From positions 248,001 through 312,000 of the forward strand of contig NZ_RQES01000016.1 of the NCBI RefSeq assembly GCF_004769405.1: a stretch of DNA of 64,000 nt, written 5' to 3'. Position 1 is the first letter of the stretch, and every line of letters begins with the position of its first letter. A model generated the notes under the pieces. The model was not told where the DNA came from. It was given only the letters and a program-made list of their open reading frames with translations, and made no database searches. Positions 27,518 to 36,285 of this stretch are shown here, in pieces. The stretch comes from Leptospira selangorensis (GTDB lineage Bacteria > Spirochaetota > Leptospiria > Leptospirales > Leptospiraceae). A program made the translations under genes and the position numbers.

Positions 27518-30277
27518 ATGAATTTTAAAAAAGTTTCCGAAGTCCGCAAAATCTTTTTGGATTATTTTAAGGAGAAGGGGCACACAGTAGTTCCTTCTTC
27601 TTCTCTACTACCTGCGGGAGATCCTACACTTCTATTCACTACTGCCGGAATGGTGCAGTTTAAACCTTTATTTACCGGTGCAGTAGAACTTCCTTATACT
27701 AGAGCAACTTCCGCTCAAAAATGTTTGAGAACCACCGACCTGGAGAATGTAGGTAAAACCGAAAGACATTGTACATTCTTCGAAATGCTCGGAAACTTCA
27801 GCTTCGGAGATTATTTTAAAGAAGAAGCGATCGAATATGCATTAGATTGTTCCGTAAATCATCTAGGCTTTCCAAAAGAAAAACTTTGGATCACAGTATT
27901 CGAAAATGATGATGAAGCTGAGAAGATCTGGATCTCCAAGGGTATTCCAAAGGAGAGGATCACTCGCTTAGGTAAAAAAGATAATTTCTGGGGGCCTGCT
28001 GGAGATAGTGGAGCCTGTGGACCTTGTTCGGAATTATATTTGGACAGAGGGCCTGAAAAAGCTTTTCCGGACTGTGGAGTTAAATACGAGTGCAAACCAG
28101 GTTGCGATTGCGATCGTTTTTTAGAATTTTGGAATATAGTATTTAACCAATTCAACCAGGACACGGAAGGAAATCTTCATCCTCTTAAACAAACCGGTAT
28201 CGATACAGGATCCGGATTAGAAAGGGTGGCTTTACTACTACAAGGAGTGGATTCGGTTTATGATACTGACGAACTTCGCGGAATTATTTCAGAAGTTGAA
28301 AAAATCTCAGGCAAAACCTATAACGAATCCACTAAAGTTCCTTTCAGAGTAATTACGGATCATATTCGTTCCGTTCTTTTTACCGTATCCGATGGGATTT
28401 ATCCTGATAGAACCGGAAGGGGATATGTTATTCGACGTTTGATCCGTAGGGCTGTATTATTCGCTAGAAAACTAGATCTGAGAGAACCTTTCCTATACAA
28501 ACTTGCAAAATCAGTATGTAATATTTATAAAGAAAGATATCCCGATCTAGAAAAACATATCTCTTCAGTAGAAAGAACACTTCTCGCAGAAGAGGAATTA
28601 TTCCTAAAAACCTTAGAGATCGGTTTGGAAAAGATAGAAGTTCTTGTTTCCAAAACCAAATCGGAAGGTTCCAGCACGTTCTCCGGAAAAGATAGTTTCT
28701 TACTTTATGGAACTTACGGTTTTCCTGCGGAGATGACAGAAGAGATCGTCGCAGAGCATGGACTTTCATTCGACAAAAAAGGTTTCGAGGAAGAACTAGA
28801 GAAGGATAGACAATCTTCCCGCGAGACTTGGAAGGCAAACAAGGTTTCCTTATTCACAGGGATCAAAACCGATAAGACCCAATTTTTGGGTTATGATGTT
28901 TTAGAAGCAGAATCGGATCTTAAATTTATATTTTCGGATAATAAACAAGCTACTGTTCTCAAAGAAGGTGAGTCTGGAGTGTTGGTGTTTTCTTCCAGTC
29001 CATTCTATCCGGAAGGTGGGGGACAAGTTGGAGATATAGGATTTATCCGAAAAGACGGGTCAGTCTTCAAGGTTTTAGATACCCAAAAAGAAAATGATAT
29101 TATTCTTCATATAGGAACCGTTCTCTCCGGAAGTTTTTCCGCAGGAGACAAAGCGGTTCTTGAGGTGGAGAAGGAAAGAAGAGAAAGACTGAAATTCCAT
29201 CACTCCGGAACTCACTTATTAAATGGTGCTCTCAGACAACTTCTTGGGAATCATGTTCTCCAAAAAGGATCCATTGTTTCTCCTGAATATCTGCGCTTCG
29301 ACTTCTCCCATCCAAGTCCATTAAGTGTAGAAGAAATTCGTAATATAGAATCCTGGGTAAACGAAAGTATCGTCCGTCATATCCCTGTAGATACCAAAGT
29401 TTTACCGATCGAAGAAGCTAAAAAAACCGGAGCGGTTGCTGCATTCGATGAAAAATACGGAGATAGCGTAAGAGTTCTACAAATGGGAGATCGCTCCTTG
29501 GAATTCTGCGGTGGAACCCACGTAGTTAATACCGGAGATATCGGATACTTCTTCATTAAAAAAGAATCCAGCCCAGGTGCCGGAAATAGAAGGATAGAAG
29601 CAGTGGCAGGCCCACTAGTTGTGGAAACCTTCCAGAATAGATTTGCAGAATTAACGGAATCGGTCCAAAATCTAAATCTAAAGATCAAGGACGAGTTAGG
29701 AGCAGAAGGGGCAGCACTTTCTATCAAGACCATAATCCCAGGGCCGGATGAGATCAGATCTTTGTTCGAATCTAAAGGTGCGGATGCAGTAGTTTCTCTC
29801 AGAGACCTTTCCGAGAAACTGTCCTTAGAATTGGAAGAAGCCCAATCCAAGTTCTTAAAAGAAAAGAAGAATAGAGAATCCAGGGATTTCGAAAATAATC
29901 CGGAAGTGATCGCGAAAGTATTCGAAAATTCTAAAGTGATCGGATCCGCTAAAATTGTTTCTGCGATCTTCGAGTCCAAGGATGCAAAAGCATTAAAAGG
30001 GCTTTCTGATAATATCAAAGTCAGGGAAAAAGAAATAGTGGCCATTCTTGCCAGTAAAAACGCGGAAGATGCGAGTATAGTAATTACTTGTTCTTCTTCT
30101 TTGGTTGGAAAGATCCACTGTGGAGAACTCGTAAAAACTGCCTGTGAAATTTTAGGCGGGAAGGGCGGCGGAAAACCGGACATGGCCCAAGGCGGAGGAA
30201 AGGAAGTTTCCAAAGTAGAAGAAGCAGTTAGATCCGCATTAGAAAAAGCAAGTTCCAGTTTGAACGGGGGAAAATAA
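27518..30277 (+). CDS. alaS: alanyl-tRNA synthetase
   Basis: Charges tRNA-Ala. 919 residues from the ATG at 27518, chosen because AGGGG lies 4 nt upstream and the class II N-terminus (FKKVSEVRKIFLDYF) starts there; an upstream frame from 27476 would read through the rpsI terminator. Catalytic core: TTAGMVQFKPLFTG and ERHCTFFEMLGNFSFGDYF. A Cys-rich insertion CKPGCDCDRF follows near residue 200. The editing domain has HHSGTHLLNGALR and the distal zinc motif FCGGTHV. The C-terminal oligomerisation domain ends with GGGGKPDMAQGGG-type glycine-rich sequence. yajQ starts 1 bp after the stop. Confidence 0.96.
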   Translation: MNFKKVSEVRKIFLDYFKEKGHTVVPSSSLLPAGDPTLLFTTAGMVQFKPLFTGAVELPYTRATSAQKCLRTTDLENVGKTERHCTFFEMLGNFSFGDYFKEEAIEYALDCSVNHLGFPKEKLWITVFENDDEAEKIWISKGIPKERITRLGKKDNFWGPAGDSGACGPCSELYLDRGPEKAFPDCGVKYECKPGCDCDRFLEFWNIVFNQFNQDTEGNLHPLKQTGIDTGSGLERVALLLQGVDSVYDTDELRGIISEVEKISGKTYNESTKVPFRVITDHIRSVLFTVSDGIYPDRTGRGYVIRRLIRRAVLFARKLDLREPFLYKLAKSVCNIYKERYPDLEKHISSVERTLLAEEELFLKTLEIGLEKIEVLVSKTKSEGSSTFSGKDSFLLYGTYGFPAEMTEEIVAEHGLSFDKKGFEEELEKDRQSSRETWKANKVSLFTGIKTDKTQFLGYDVLEAESDLKFIFSDNKQATVLKEGESGVLVFSSSPFYPEGGGQVGDIGFIRKDGSVFKVLDTQKENDIILHIGTVLSGSFSAGDKAVLEVEKERRERLKFHHSGTHLLNGALRQLLGNHVLQKGSIVSPEYLRFDFSHPSPLSVEEIRNIESWVNESIVRHIPVDTKVLPIEEAKKTGAVAAFDEKYGDSVRVLQMGDRSLEFCGGTHVVNTGDIGYFFIKKESSPGAGNRRIEAVAGPLVVETFQNRFAELTESVQNLNLKIKDELGAEGAALSIKTIIPGPDEIRSLFESKGADAVVSLRDLSEKLSLELEEAQSKFLKEKKNRESRDFENNPEVIAKVFENSKVIGSAKIVSAIFESKDAKALKGLSDNIKVREKEIVAILASKNAEDASIVITCSSSLVGKIHCGELVKTACEILGGKGGGKPDMAQGGGKEVSKVEEAVRSALEKASSSLNGGK

Positions 30278-30278
30278 G

Positions 30279-30773
30279 ATGAGCGATCCATCATTCGATG
30301 TTGTTTCCGAGATAGATAGACCTGAATTACAAAACGCTGTTACTCAAGCGATCGCAGAGATCAAGAATAGATTCGACTTTAAGGGTTCCAAGTCGGAGAT
30401 CAAACTGGAAGAGGAAAATTTAACTCTTATTTCGGACAACGAAGCAAAATTGGAAAGTGTGATCGATGTTCTTATCAATAAGATGGCGAAAAGAGGACTC
30501 GGTCTTAAGTCATTCGATTTCAAATCCAAATTGGAACCTGCGACCGGTAATACTGTTCGGATGAAAGTGAAAATTCGTAACGGTCTTGAAAAAGAACAGA
30601 CCAAAGAGATTACTAAGATCGTAAAAGATTCTAAACTGAAAGTGATCCCGACTATTATGGGAAATTGTGTCAGGATCCAAGGAAAGAAGAAGGATGAACT
30701 TCAGGAAATCATGAGACTCCTAAAATCTGCAGACCTTCCTTTTGATGTTCAATTCCAAAATTTTAAGGGATAA
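30279..30773 (+). CDS. YajQ-family nucleotide-binding protein
   Basis: 164 residues, the standard YajQ length. Starts MSDPSFDVVSEIDRPELQNA and has FDFKGSKSEIKLEEENLTL and GNCVRIQGKKKDELQEIM. Members bind cyclic di-GMP in Xanthomonas and nucleic acids or nucleotides elsewhere; which applies here is unknown. Follows alaS by 1 bp, probably the same transcript. Confidence 0.92.
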   Translation: MSDPSFDVVSEIDRPELQNAVTQAIAEIKNRFDFKGSKSEIKLEEENLTLISDNEAKLESVIDVLINKMAKRGLGLKSFDFKSKLEPATGNTVRMKVKIRNGLEKEQTKEITKIVKDSKLKVIPTIMGNCVRIQGKKKDELQEIMRLLKSADLPFDVQFQNFKG

Positions 30774-30780
30774 AAGTTTT

Positions 30781-30816
30781 TCCCGGTAATCAATATTCCG
30801 GGACGATCACCTTTTT
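30781..30816 (+). terminator. weak terminator candidate after yajQ
   Basis: Stem TCCCGG (30781-30786) with CCGGGA (30798-30803) over an 11-nt loop; the T run (CTTTTTCT) comes only 8 nt later. It separates alaS-yajQ from the toxin-antitoxin promoter. Confidence 0.35.
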
Positions 30817-30829
30817 CTATAATTTTTTA

Positions 30830-30859
30830 GTTCCAAATTTTGGAACCAACCTGTATAAT
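30830..30859 (+). promoter_or_regulatory. higBA promoter with palindromic operator
   Basis: GTTCCAAA-T-TTTGGAAC (30830-30846) is a perfect 8-bp palindrome around one central base. TATAAT at 30854-30859 is a consensus -10 box; the -35 position 17 nt upstream (30831-30836, TTCCAA) lies inside the palindrome. Binding of the HigA antitoxin, a helix-turn-helix protein, would block the polymerase, the usual autoregulation of such modules. Transcription would start at or next to the toxin ATG. Confidence 0.65.
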
Positions 30860-30865
30860 ATCTTC

Positions 30866-31168
30866 ATGCGGAGAAACAGGATTATTTCCAGGGCGACTTT
30901 GGTGGAATTCTGGAAAAAACATCCTAACGCGAAAATTCCTTTATCCGCCTGGTACGAAGAAGCTAAAAAATCTCTTTGGAACGAGCCCAAGACAATTAAG
31001 GAACGATATAGGTCGGCAGATTTTCTTCCGGGTAGCAGAGTTGTTTTTAATGTGGGAGGGAATAATTACAGGATTATCGTAAAAATGGAATATAGGTTTG
31101 GAGGGGTATTTATCCGATTTGTCGGGACTCATTCCGAATATGATAGGATAGATGCGGAAACGATTTAG
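30866..31168 (+). CDS. higB: HigB-family type II toxin
   Basis: 100 residues. The pattern FWKKHPNAKIPLSAWYEEAK, then SADFLPGSRVVFNVGGNNYR and VFIRFVGTHSEYDRID, is that of the HigB_toxin family, RelE-superfold ribosome-dependent mRNA interferases; the conserved GNNYR and GTHxEYD blocks are intact. Toxin precedes antitoxin, the order normal for hig. There is no Shine-Dalgarno sequence, and a consensus -10 box ends 6 bases before the ATG, so the mRNA may be leaderless. Confidence 0.88.
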   Translation: MRRNRIISRATLVEFWKKHPNAKIPLSAWYEEAKKSLWNEPKTIKERYRSADFLPGSRVVFNVGGNNYRIIVKMEYRFGGVFIRFVGTHSEYDRIDAETI

Positions 31169-31189
31169 ACATCTTGTAAGGATTTTATT

Positions 31190-31573
31190 ATGACAAATGC
31201 GATTAAAATACAACCGGTAATCTCTAAAACCGATCATAAGTCCGCTTTAAAGCGGATCGAAGCATTGATGGACCAGAAAAAAAAATCCAGAGAAGAAGAA
31301 ATTGAATTAGAAACGCTTTTCGTTCTAGTTAGCAATTACGAAGAGAAACATATTTTGATCTTTCCTCCGGATCCAATTGACGCGATCCGATTTAGAATGG
31401 AGCAACAAGGCCTTACACAAAAGGATCTTTCTAAAATTTTAGGTTCTAAACATAGAGCTTCCGAATATTTGAATAAAAAGATCCCTCTTTCTATTGAAGC
31501 GATCCGGAAGTTGAATGATTCGTTGGGAATTTCAGGTGATATTCTAATCCAAAAATACACTACGAAAAGATGA
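31190..31573 (+). CDS. higA: HigA-family antitoxin (HTH)
   Basis: 127 residues. The N-terminal 60 are helical and charged; the Cro/C1-type helix-turn-helix is RMEQQGLTQKDLSKILGSKH (residues about 66-85). It should bind and neutralise HigB and repress the pair through the palindrome at 30830-30846. In contrast to higB it has a ribosome-binding site (AAGGA, about 8 nt before ATG). Spacing from higB is 21 bp. Confidence 0.88.
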   Translation: MTNAIKIQPVISKTDHKSALKRIEALMDQKKKSREEEIELETLFVLVSNYEEKHILIFPPDPIDAIRFRMEQQGLTQKDLSKILGSKHRASEYLNKKIPLSIEAIRKLNDSLGISGDILIQKYTTKR

Positions 31574-31637
31574 ACGGTTTTTTTATTTTCAAGGGACTTG
31601 ACAAAACATTCGGCAAGAAGAAGGGTCTAATTTAAGT

Positions 31638-32033
31638 ATGAAACGTTTTACATTTCTCGCAATTATTTCAATTTTTCTGATCTCTGGACTTTCTGCAGAA
31701 GAAGAAAATCCGATCAAATTCAAGATAGAAAGATCCTCTCCTTCTGTTTATCTTTTGAAAGTTACGTATCCTGAAAATTTCGGAGTCCAAAAAGAGGCTC
31801 CACATCGAATCTTACTGAATGCTGGATCCGGATTAAAAGTAGTCTCTGCGGATCTAAAACTGAAAGGTAAAACTTCTACGCGCAAAAAAGAATATTTCGA
31901 ATCAGTAGAACCTATGCAGGTAAAATTAGAGGGAAAAGGTGAATTGGAAATTCACGCGAAAATTTTCTACTGTGATTATAATAGGAATATCTGTATTCCT
32001 GGAAAGATATTACAAAAAGAAACTATACAATAA
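31638..32033 (+). CDS. secreted protein resembling the DsbD N-terminal domain
   Basis: 131 residues; signal peptide ends ...GLSA. The mature part is beta-rich, and the C-terminal segment IFYCDYNRNICIPGK carries a Cys-x6-Cys-x-Pro pattern like the redox-active stretch of DsbD alpha-type domains. It would then accept or pass electrons in the periplasm. No DsbD membrane part is next to it, so partner and direction are unknown. The similarity is by eye and could be only structural. TTGACA at 31598-31603 lies upstream but no good -10 box follows. A strong terminator follows the gene. Confidence 0.6.
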   Translation: MKRFTFLAIISIFLISGLSAEEENPIKFKIERSSPSVYLLKVTYPENFGVQKEAPHRILLNAGSGLKVVSADLKLKGKTSTRKKEYFESVEPMQVKLEGKGELEIHAKIFYCDYNRNICIPGKILQKETIQ

Positions 32034-32056
32034 TCGAATAGAGTTCTTAAAAAGAA

Positions 32057-32081
32057 AAAGCGGCCGAGAGCCGCTTTTTTT
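32057..32081 (+). terminator. rho-independent terminator
   Basis: Perfect 8-bp stem AAAGCGGC/GCCGCTTT (32057-32064 with 32070-32077), loop CGAGA, followed by a T run to 32081. On the minus strand the A-rich flank gives a T run as well, so it probably serves both this gene and the convergent lipoprotein gene at 32123-32542. Confidence 0.85.
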
Positions 32082-32122
32082 ATGTAAAAAGGTTTGTTGG
32101 AGTTCCTACAAGCGAAGTCTCG

Positions 32123-32542
32123 TTACTTCTTAATCTCTATTTTTAGATCCGGTTGGGATACATGAAATAGATAATATGTCTTCCCGTTGATCGGCTTGGA
32201 GACTTTTACAAACTTACCTTTAGTATCTACTAGTTCCTTCAGGAATTTGCGGTCGGTGGGGCGGAATGAGTCTCCCTTCTCCGCTATAAAAAGATTTAAG
32301 GCTCTTTTTTTAGCTAGATCCAAAGCTTCGTTTTCATTACCATCTAAGGATGATACAACAACTTGGTAAGTAGAAGAGCTGATAAAACCTTCGGTAGCTT
32401 TTACGAATTGGTCGTCTTCGGTTGGAGCAGATTCTTGGACCACATTCTTAGGAGTTTCTTTTTTAGGTTCTTCCGTTTGGGGTGTTTTACATACGGAAAT
32501 GAGAGAAATGATCAGTAATGCGAAAATCGTTTTTGTATACAT
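32123..32542 (-). CDS. LPP20-like lipoprotein, paralogue of its upstream neighbour
   Basis: 139 residues; short signal peptide with lipobox LISVC, then a Glu/Pro/Thr-rich linker. The domain starts GFISSSTYQVVVSS and continues with ALDLAKKRALNLFIAEKG, a strand-helix layout like LPP20-type lipoproteins. The same arrangement (GFISHDYFQVVVTV ... CKARAIRKRDEM) is found in the gene just upstream on the same strand, 20 bp away, so the two are a duplicated pair in one transcript. Function unknown. Confidence 0.7.
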   Translation of the reverse strand: MYTKTIFALLIISLISVCKTPQTEEPKKETPKNVVQESAPTEDDQFVKATEGFISSSTYQVVVSSLDGNENEALDLAKKRALNLFIAEKGDSFRPTDRKFLKELVDTKGKFVKVSKPINGKTYYLFHVSQPDLKIEIKK

Positions 32543-32561
32543 AGATCGTTAGATTCCTTTG

Positions 32562-33182
32562 TTATGGAATTATTTTTGATTCTAAGGTTCGCTTAAGTAA
32601 ATCCGCATCTACAACTCTAAAAACAAATATGCAGCTCTTAGGGTCGCTATAATCTTCTCTGTATAAGAACAGTTTATCCAAAAGCCAAGCGAAAGAAGCT
32701 CGGTAGGTTAAATAATCAGCATTTACGATTTCCGTCTTCTTCTTTTCTTTTTTTTCTTCCGGAGAATCGTCCTCTACCGGGGATTGTACGTTTTGGGTAG
32801 CGATAGAAGCAGCACCCATAGGAGAATTGGATTTGGTCCGAACTGCTTGGGGCGGTCCGGGAAGTGGTTCATACTTGGGAACTGTAGAATTGACCCCGAC
32901 TCCGATCCAAGTTTTTCTTTCTTCCGAGATCTGAGCTAATAGTAAGTTCACGGACATCTCATCTCTTTTGCGGATGGCTCTTGCCTTACAATCTTCTCTC
33001 AATGTTAGGATAGGTTTTTCTTGGTTCGGGACTGGAACTGTCACAACTACTTGGAAATAATCATGAGAGATAAAACCTGAATCGCTTAGATTATCCCAAA
33101 CCTTTCTTCTGTATTCCGGGTCTGCAGGTTCACAATACCCTAAAAAAAATGTCAGGAATAAGACCGATGAAACCCGCAACAT
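32562..33182 (-). CDS. LPP20-like lipoprotein
   Basis: 206 residues from the ATG at 33182, preceded by TAGGA at suitable distance; a longer frame from 33251 adds 23 charged residues before the signal peptide and is rejected. Lipobox LGYC. The domain begins GFISHDYFQVVVTVPV and has the helix CKARAIRKRDEMSVNLLLAQ. A Pro/Ser/Glu/Lys-rich insertion (about 115-155) separates it from a C-terminal part with YREDYSDPKSCIFVFRVV. First gene of a two-gene unit with the smaller paralogue downstream. Confidence 0.7.
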   Translation of the reverse strand: MLRVSSVLFLTFFLGYCEPADPEYRRKVWDNLSDSGFISHDYFQVVVTVPVPNQEKPILTLREDCKARAIRKRDEMSVNLLLAQISEERKTWIGVGVNSTVPKYEPLPGPPQAVRTKSNSPMGAASIATQNVQSPVEDDSPEEKKEKKKTEIVNADYLTYRASFAWLLDKLFLYREDYSDPKSCIFVFRVVDADLLKRTLESKIIP

Positions 33183-33277
33183 AGTTCCTAGTTTAAAGCT
33201 CCCCTCTACAAAAACCAGCGGGATTTTTTCCCGGTATCTTCTGGACAACATAACTTTTAGAGGAAATCTTGTTGGTT

Positions 33278-34855
33278 ATGTGGGAATATCTTTCCAAGTC
33301 CGTCATCTCTCGTTTCAACTTTTTGTTTTTCACTCTTTGTATTTTTATAAACTTCGAAGCATTCGCTAACGAAGACATCTTCTCGGAGATCCGAACCACT
33401 TTGGAATCCAGAGTGAAGAAGGTAACTCTGAAGAATGGGATCAGGCTTCTCATGATGAAAAGGGCCGATTCTCCTACTGTTGCCGTTTATACCAAATTTT
33501 TGGTAGGCGCAGCGGATGAAACTCCTGAGATCGCGGGTACGGCTCACCTTTTAGAGCATATGCTTTTTAAGGGTACGAAGAATATAGGAGTCACTGATGC
33601 CAAAAAAGAAAAAGTATATCTGGATCAGATCCGTGTCTGGGGAAAACGTTTAGATTCTTATCGTATACAAGAAAGAGAATTAGCGGCAAAGGGTGAGCCC
33701 GTTCCCGAAAAACTTATCAAAGATAAAAACATTTTAGAGATCAGATTCAAGAATCTGTTGGAGCTCCATCGTAAATTCGTGGTTTCCAATGAAGACTCTT
33801 ATATTTACGAAAAGAATGGGGGTACTGGTTTTAATGCATACACAACGAATGATGTTACGAATTATCAGATACTTCTTCCCGCAAATAGATTAGAGATCTG
33901 GGCTAAACTGGAATCAGATAGATTAAAAGATCCTATATTAAGAGAATATTATACGGAAAGGGATGTTGTCCTGGAAGAACGCAGGATGAGAGTGGAAAAC
34001 CAGGGGATGGGGATCTTAAGAGAGAAATTTTTAGGCGCCGCTTTCCCTAAACATTCTTACGGAATGCCGGTGATCGGTTATGAATCCAATCTTCCCTTTT
34101 TGGATATAGATAAAACGGAAGAATTTTTCAAAAAGAATTATAGACCGCATAAAATGGCGATAGGGATCGTAGGAGATATAGATTTCGATAAGACCGAAAA
34201 ATTGGTCAGAAAATATTTCGAAGATATTCCGGACGGACCTTCTCCTAAACTTTCTCATGAGGCGGAAAGTTTTGATCATGAGACAAGAAGAGTGAGTGTA
34301 AAACACTCTTCCGGCCCAATGAAAGTGATGGGCTGGTTGACTCCTGCTTCTCCTCATCCTGATAAACCGGTTTTGGAATTGATTGATGCTGTCCTATCCC
34401 AAGGTGAGACCGGAAGATTGTACAAACGACTCGTACTTAGGGACAAACTCGCTCAAAGAGTAGCTTGTTGGACAGGAGAGCCGGGAGAAAGATACGCGAA
34501 TCTATTTGCGATTTATGTGACTAATGTAAGAGGGGCTGATCCGGACAAGATAGAATCTTCTATTCTGGAAGAAATCGAAACTCTTAAAAAAGAAGCAGTT
34601 ACCGAAGAGGAGCTGACTAAGATCAAAAATCAAATCGTAGCAGATTATATCAGAGGTTTAAACAGCAATTCCAAACTCGCAGATGTTCTTACTTATTACG
34701 AATTAGTAGCCGGGGATTGGACGGAAATTTTCGATGATTATGCACGTTTGGATAGAGTTACTCCGGATGATATCATGAGAGTGGCTCAAAAATATTTTAC
34801 ACCTCGAAACCTGACAGTAGGTGATCTGATTAATTCTGATGGAGAGAAAAAATGA
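33278..34855 (+). CDS. M16-family zinc metallopeptidase, catalytic member
   Basis: About 525 residues. Inverted zinc motif HLLEH (residues 90-94 from this start) in GTAHLLEHMLFKGT; the third ligand Glu is expected in the helix LEIWAKLESDRLKD. Between them is a charged helical insertion of about 60 residues (DQIRVWGKRLDSYRIQ ... ELHRKFVV) that is present in one subgroup of M16 proteins. A signal-like hydrophobic segment near residues 13-30 suggests export. Start uncertain: AGAGGA is 13 nt before this ATG but 7 and 4 nt before two in-frame TTG codons (33272, 33269). It overlaps the second M16 gene by 4 bp (ATGA). Confidence 0.9.
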   Translation: MWEYLSKSVISRFNFLFFTLCIFINFEAFANEDIFSEIRTTLESRVKKVTLKNGIRLLMMKRADSPTVAVYTKFLVGAADETPEIAGTAHLLEHMLFKGTKNIGVTDAKKEKVYLDQIRVWGKRLDSYRIQERELAAKGEPVPEKLIKDKNILEIRFKNLLELHRKFVVSNEDSYIYEKNGGTGFNAYTTNDVTNYQILLPANRLEIWAKLESDRLKDPILREYYTERDVVLEERRMRVENQGMGILREKFLGAAFPKHSYGMPVIGYESNLPFLDIDKTEEFFKKNYRPHKMAIGIVGDIDFDKTEKLVRKYFEDIPDGPSPKLSHEAESFDHETRRVSVKHSSGPMKVMGWLTPASPHPDKPVLELIDAVLSQGETGRLYKRLVLRDKLAQRVACWTGEPGERYANLFAIYVTNVRGADPDKIESSILEEIETLKKEAVTEEELTKIKNQIVADYIRGLNSNSKLADVLTYYELVAGDWTEIFDDYARLDRVTPDDIMRVAQKYFTPRNLTVGDLINSDGEKK

Positions 34856-36285
34856 ATATTATAAAAAAATTAACTATCTCCTCTTTTGTATTTTTATTCT
34901 CTTTTGTTAGTTTAACTGCTGCTCCAGGAGATTTCGTAAAAGACGTAAAGATCCCTGCTTTAGAATTCCATTTTCCTGAAATTAAGGAGATCGGCAAAGA
35001 CCCGAACACCAGAATACTTTATCTGGAAAATTCTGAGTTCCCGATCAAAACTTTGGAGATCACATTTTATGCGGGACCTTCTTTCCAGCCTAAAACCTCT
35101 TTCGAGTTAGTGGAAATTTTTCCAGAGGCTTGGAAAAAGGGGGGCACGACCTCTCATCCGGGAGAAAGTTTTGCAGAAGTCTGGGAATCGTACGGTTCCA
35201 AACTAAGAGTGGATTCCGATTTGGACACTGTGACTCTCACGTTCTCCTGGCTTTCCAGATATGACCAAGAGTCCAAGGCTTTGATCTCGGAATTTTTGAA
35301 ACAACCTATCTTTGGAAAAGAAGCATTCGAGATTGCAAGATTGCAGCTAGGCGAACAGATCAAAAGAAGAAACGATAATATAGTAGGTCTTGCTTTCAGA
35401 AAGGCAAACGAACTTGTATACCAAGGAAAAGTAAAAGGAAAGGCTCTTTCTTTAACTACGCTTGAACAATTAAAAGAAGAAGATCTAGAAGAATATTATA
35501 AAAACCAGTTATTGAGTTCCAGACGTTCCATACTCGTGAGCGGTAAATGGAACCAAGAAGAAATCCCTCAGTTCTTAGGAGATATTCTACCTGGATTTTC
35601 CGGAACTCCTGTGATGGAATCTCAAGGTTCCAGTCCGGAAGAACTGAATAAAAATCTAAAACAGAAAGATATTAAAAATCTGATCATAGATAAGGCAAAC
35701 ACTCAGAACGTGGTTCTGTTTTTAGGGGTAGGGCCTGCTCATAACGATAAGGACTTTTATGCGGTCCAAGTTTTGAATTATCTTGTTGGAGGTGGTGGTT
35801 TTACTTCCTACTTCATGAGTAAGATCCGTTCTGACAAGGGGCTGGCTTATTCTTCTTCCAGTCATCCTGTGTTTGAAAAAGATCATTCTGTGATTTACTT
35901 TTTCACTCAGACAAAATCCCAAAGCACTATGGAAGTCTATAATCTAATGGGAGAAATTTTGGGAGATTCTACCTTCTCAAATATAAGCGAAGAAGAATTG
36001 AAGAATGCAAAAGAAGCGATCTTAAATAAGTTCATCTTCTTATTCACTGATTCCATAGAAATTCTGCGTAACGAAGTCCGATTCAGAGAACATAAAATGC
36101 CTAAGGATTATCTTAAAAATTATAGAGATAAAATCCAGAATGTTTCTCTTGAAGATTTAAGAAGAGTGGGTAAGATATACTTTAGAAGAGATAAACTAAC
36201 TGCAGTGATCTCTGGGCCGAAATCTTCAGTCTCTTCCGAGTTGCCTGGACAAAAAACAATTGGCCCGGAAGATCCTATCCCATAA
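34852..36285 (+). CDS. M16-family protein without zinc motif (partner subunit)
   Basis: 477 residues with a signal peptide ending ...LTAAPG. The fold is recognisable from [10 protein letters not shown], the glycine-rich [20 protein letters not shown] and [22 protein letters not shown], but no HxxEH is present where the active member has it. This is the usual arrangement of heterodimeric M16 peptidases: one catalytic and one substrate-clamping subunit. Coupled to the catalytic gene upstream by an ATGA overlap, and to the hydrolase downstream by a TAATG overlap. Confidence 0.9.
   Translation: MNIIKKLTISSFVFLFSFVSLTAAPGDFVKDVKIPALEFHFPEIKEIGKDPNTRILYLENSEFPIKTLEITFYAGPSFQPKTSFELVEIFPEAWKKGGTTSHPGESFAEVWESYGSKLRVDSDLDTVTLTFSWLSRYDQESKALISEFLKQPIFGKEAFEIARLQLGEQIKRRNDNIVGLAFRKANELVYQGKVKGKALSLTTLEQLKEEDLEEYYKNQLLSSRRSILVSGKWNQEEIPQFLGDILPGFSGTPVMESQGSSPEELNKNLKQKDIKNLIIDKANTQNVVLFLGVGPAHNDKDFYAVQVLNYLVGGGGFTSYFMSKIRSDKGLAYSSSSHPVFEKDHSVIYFFTQTKSQSTMEVYNLMGEILGDSTFSNISEEELKNAKEAILNKFIFLFTDSIEILRNEVRFREHKMPKDYLKNYRDKIQNVSLEDLRRVGKIYFRRDKLTAVISGPKSSVSSELPGQKTIGPEDPIP

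Noticed and set aside
29377..30294. 305-residue minus-strand open frame across alaS
   Set aside because: Antisense shadow of alaS; Ser/Phe/Leu-rich translation typical of reverse-complement codon use and no motif.
30840..31082. Alternative 80-residue frame over higB
   Set aside because: Out of frame with the clear HigB motifs and begins upstream of the promoter's -10 box.
33269..34855. Helical insertion in the catalytic M16 peptidase as a novel fusion
   Set aside because: Such an insertion between the zinc motif and the NAYT segment is known in one M16 subgroup, so it is family variation.
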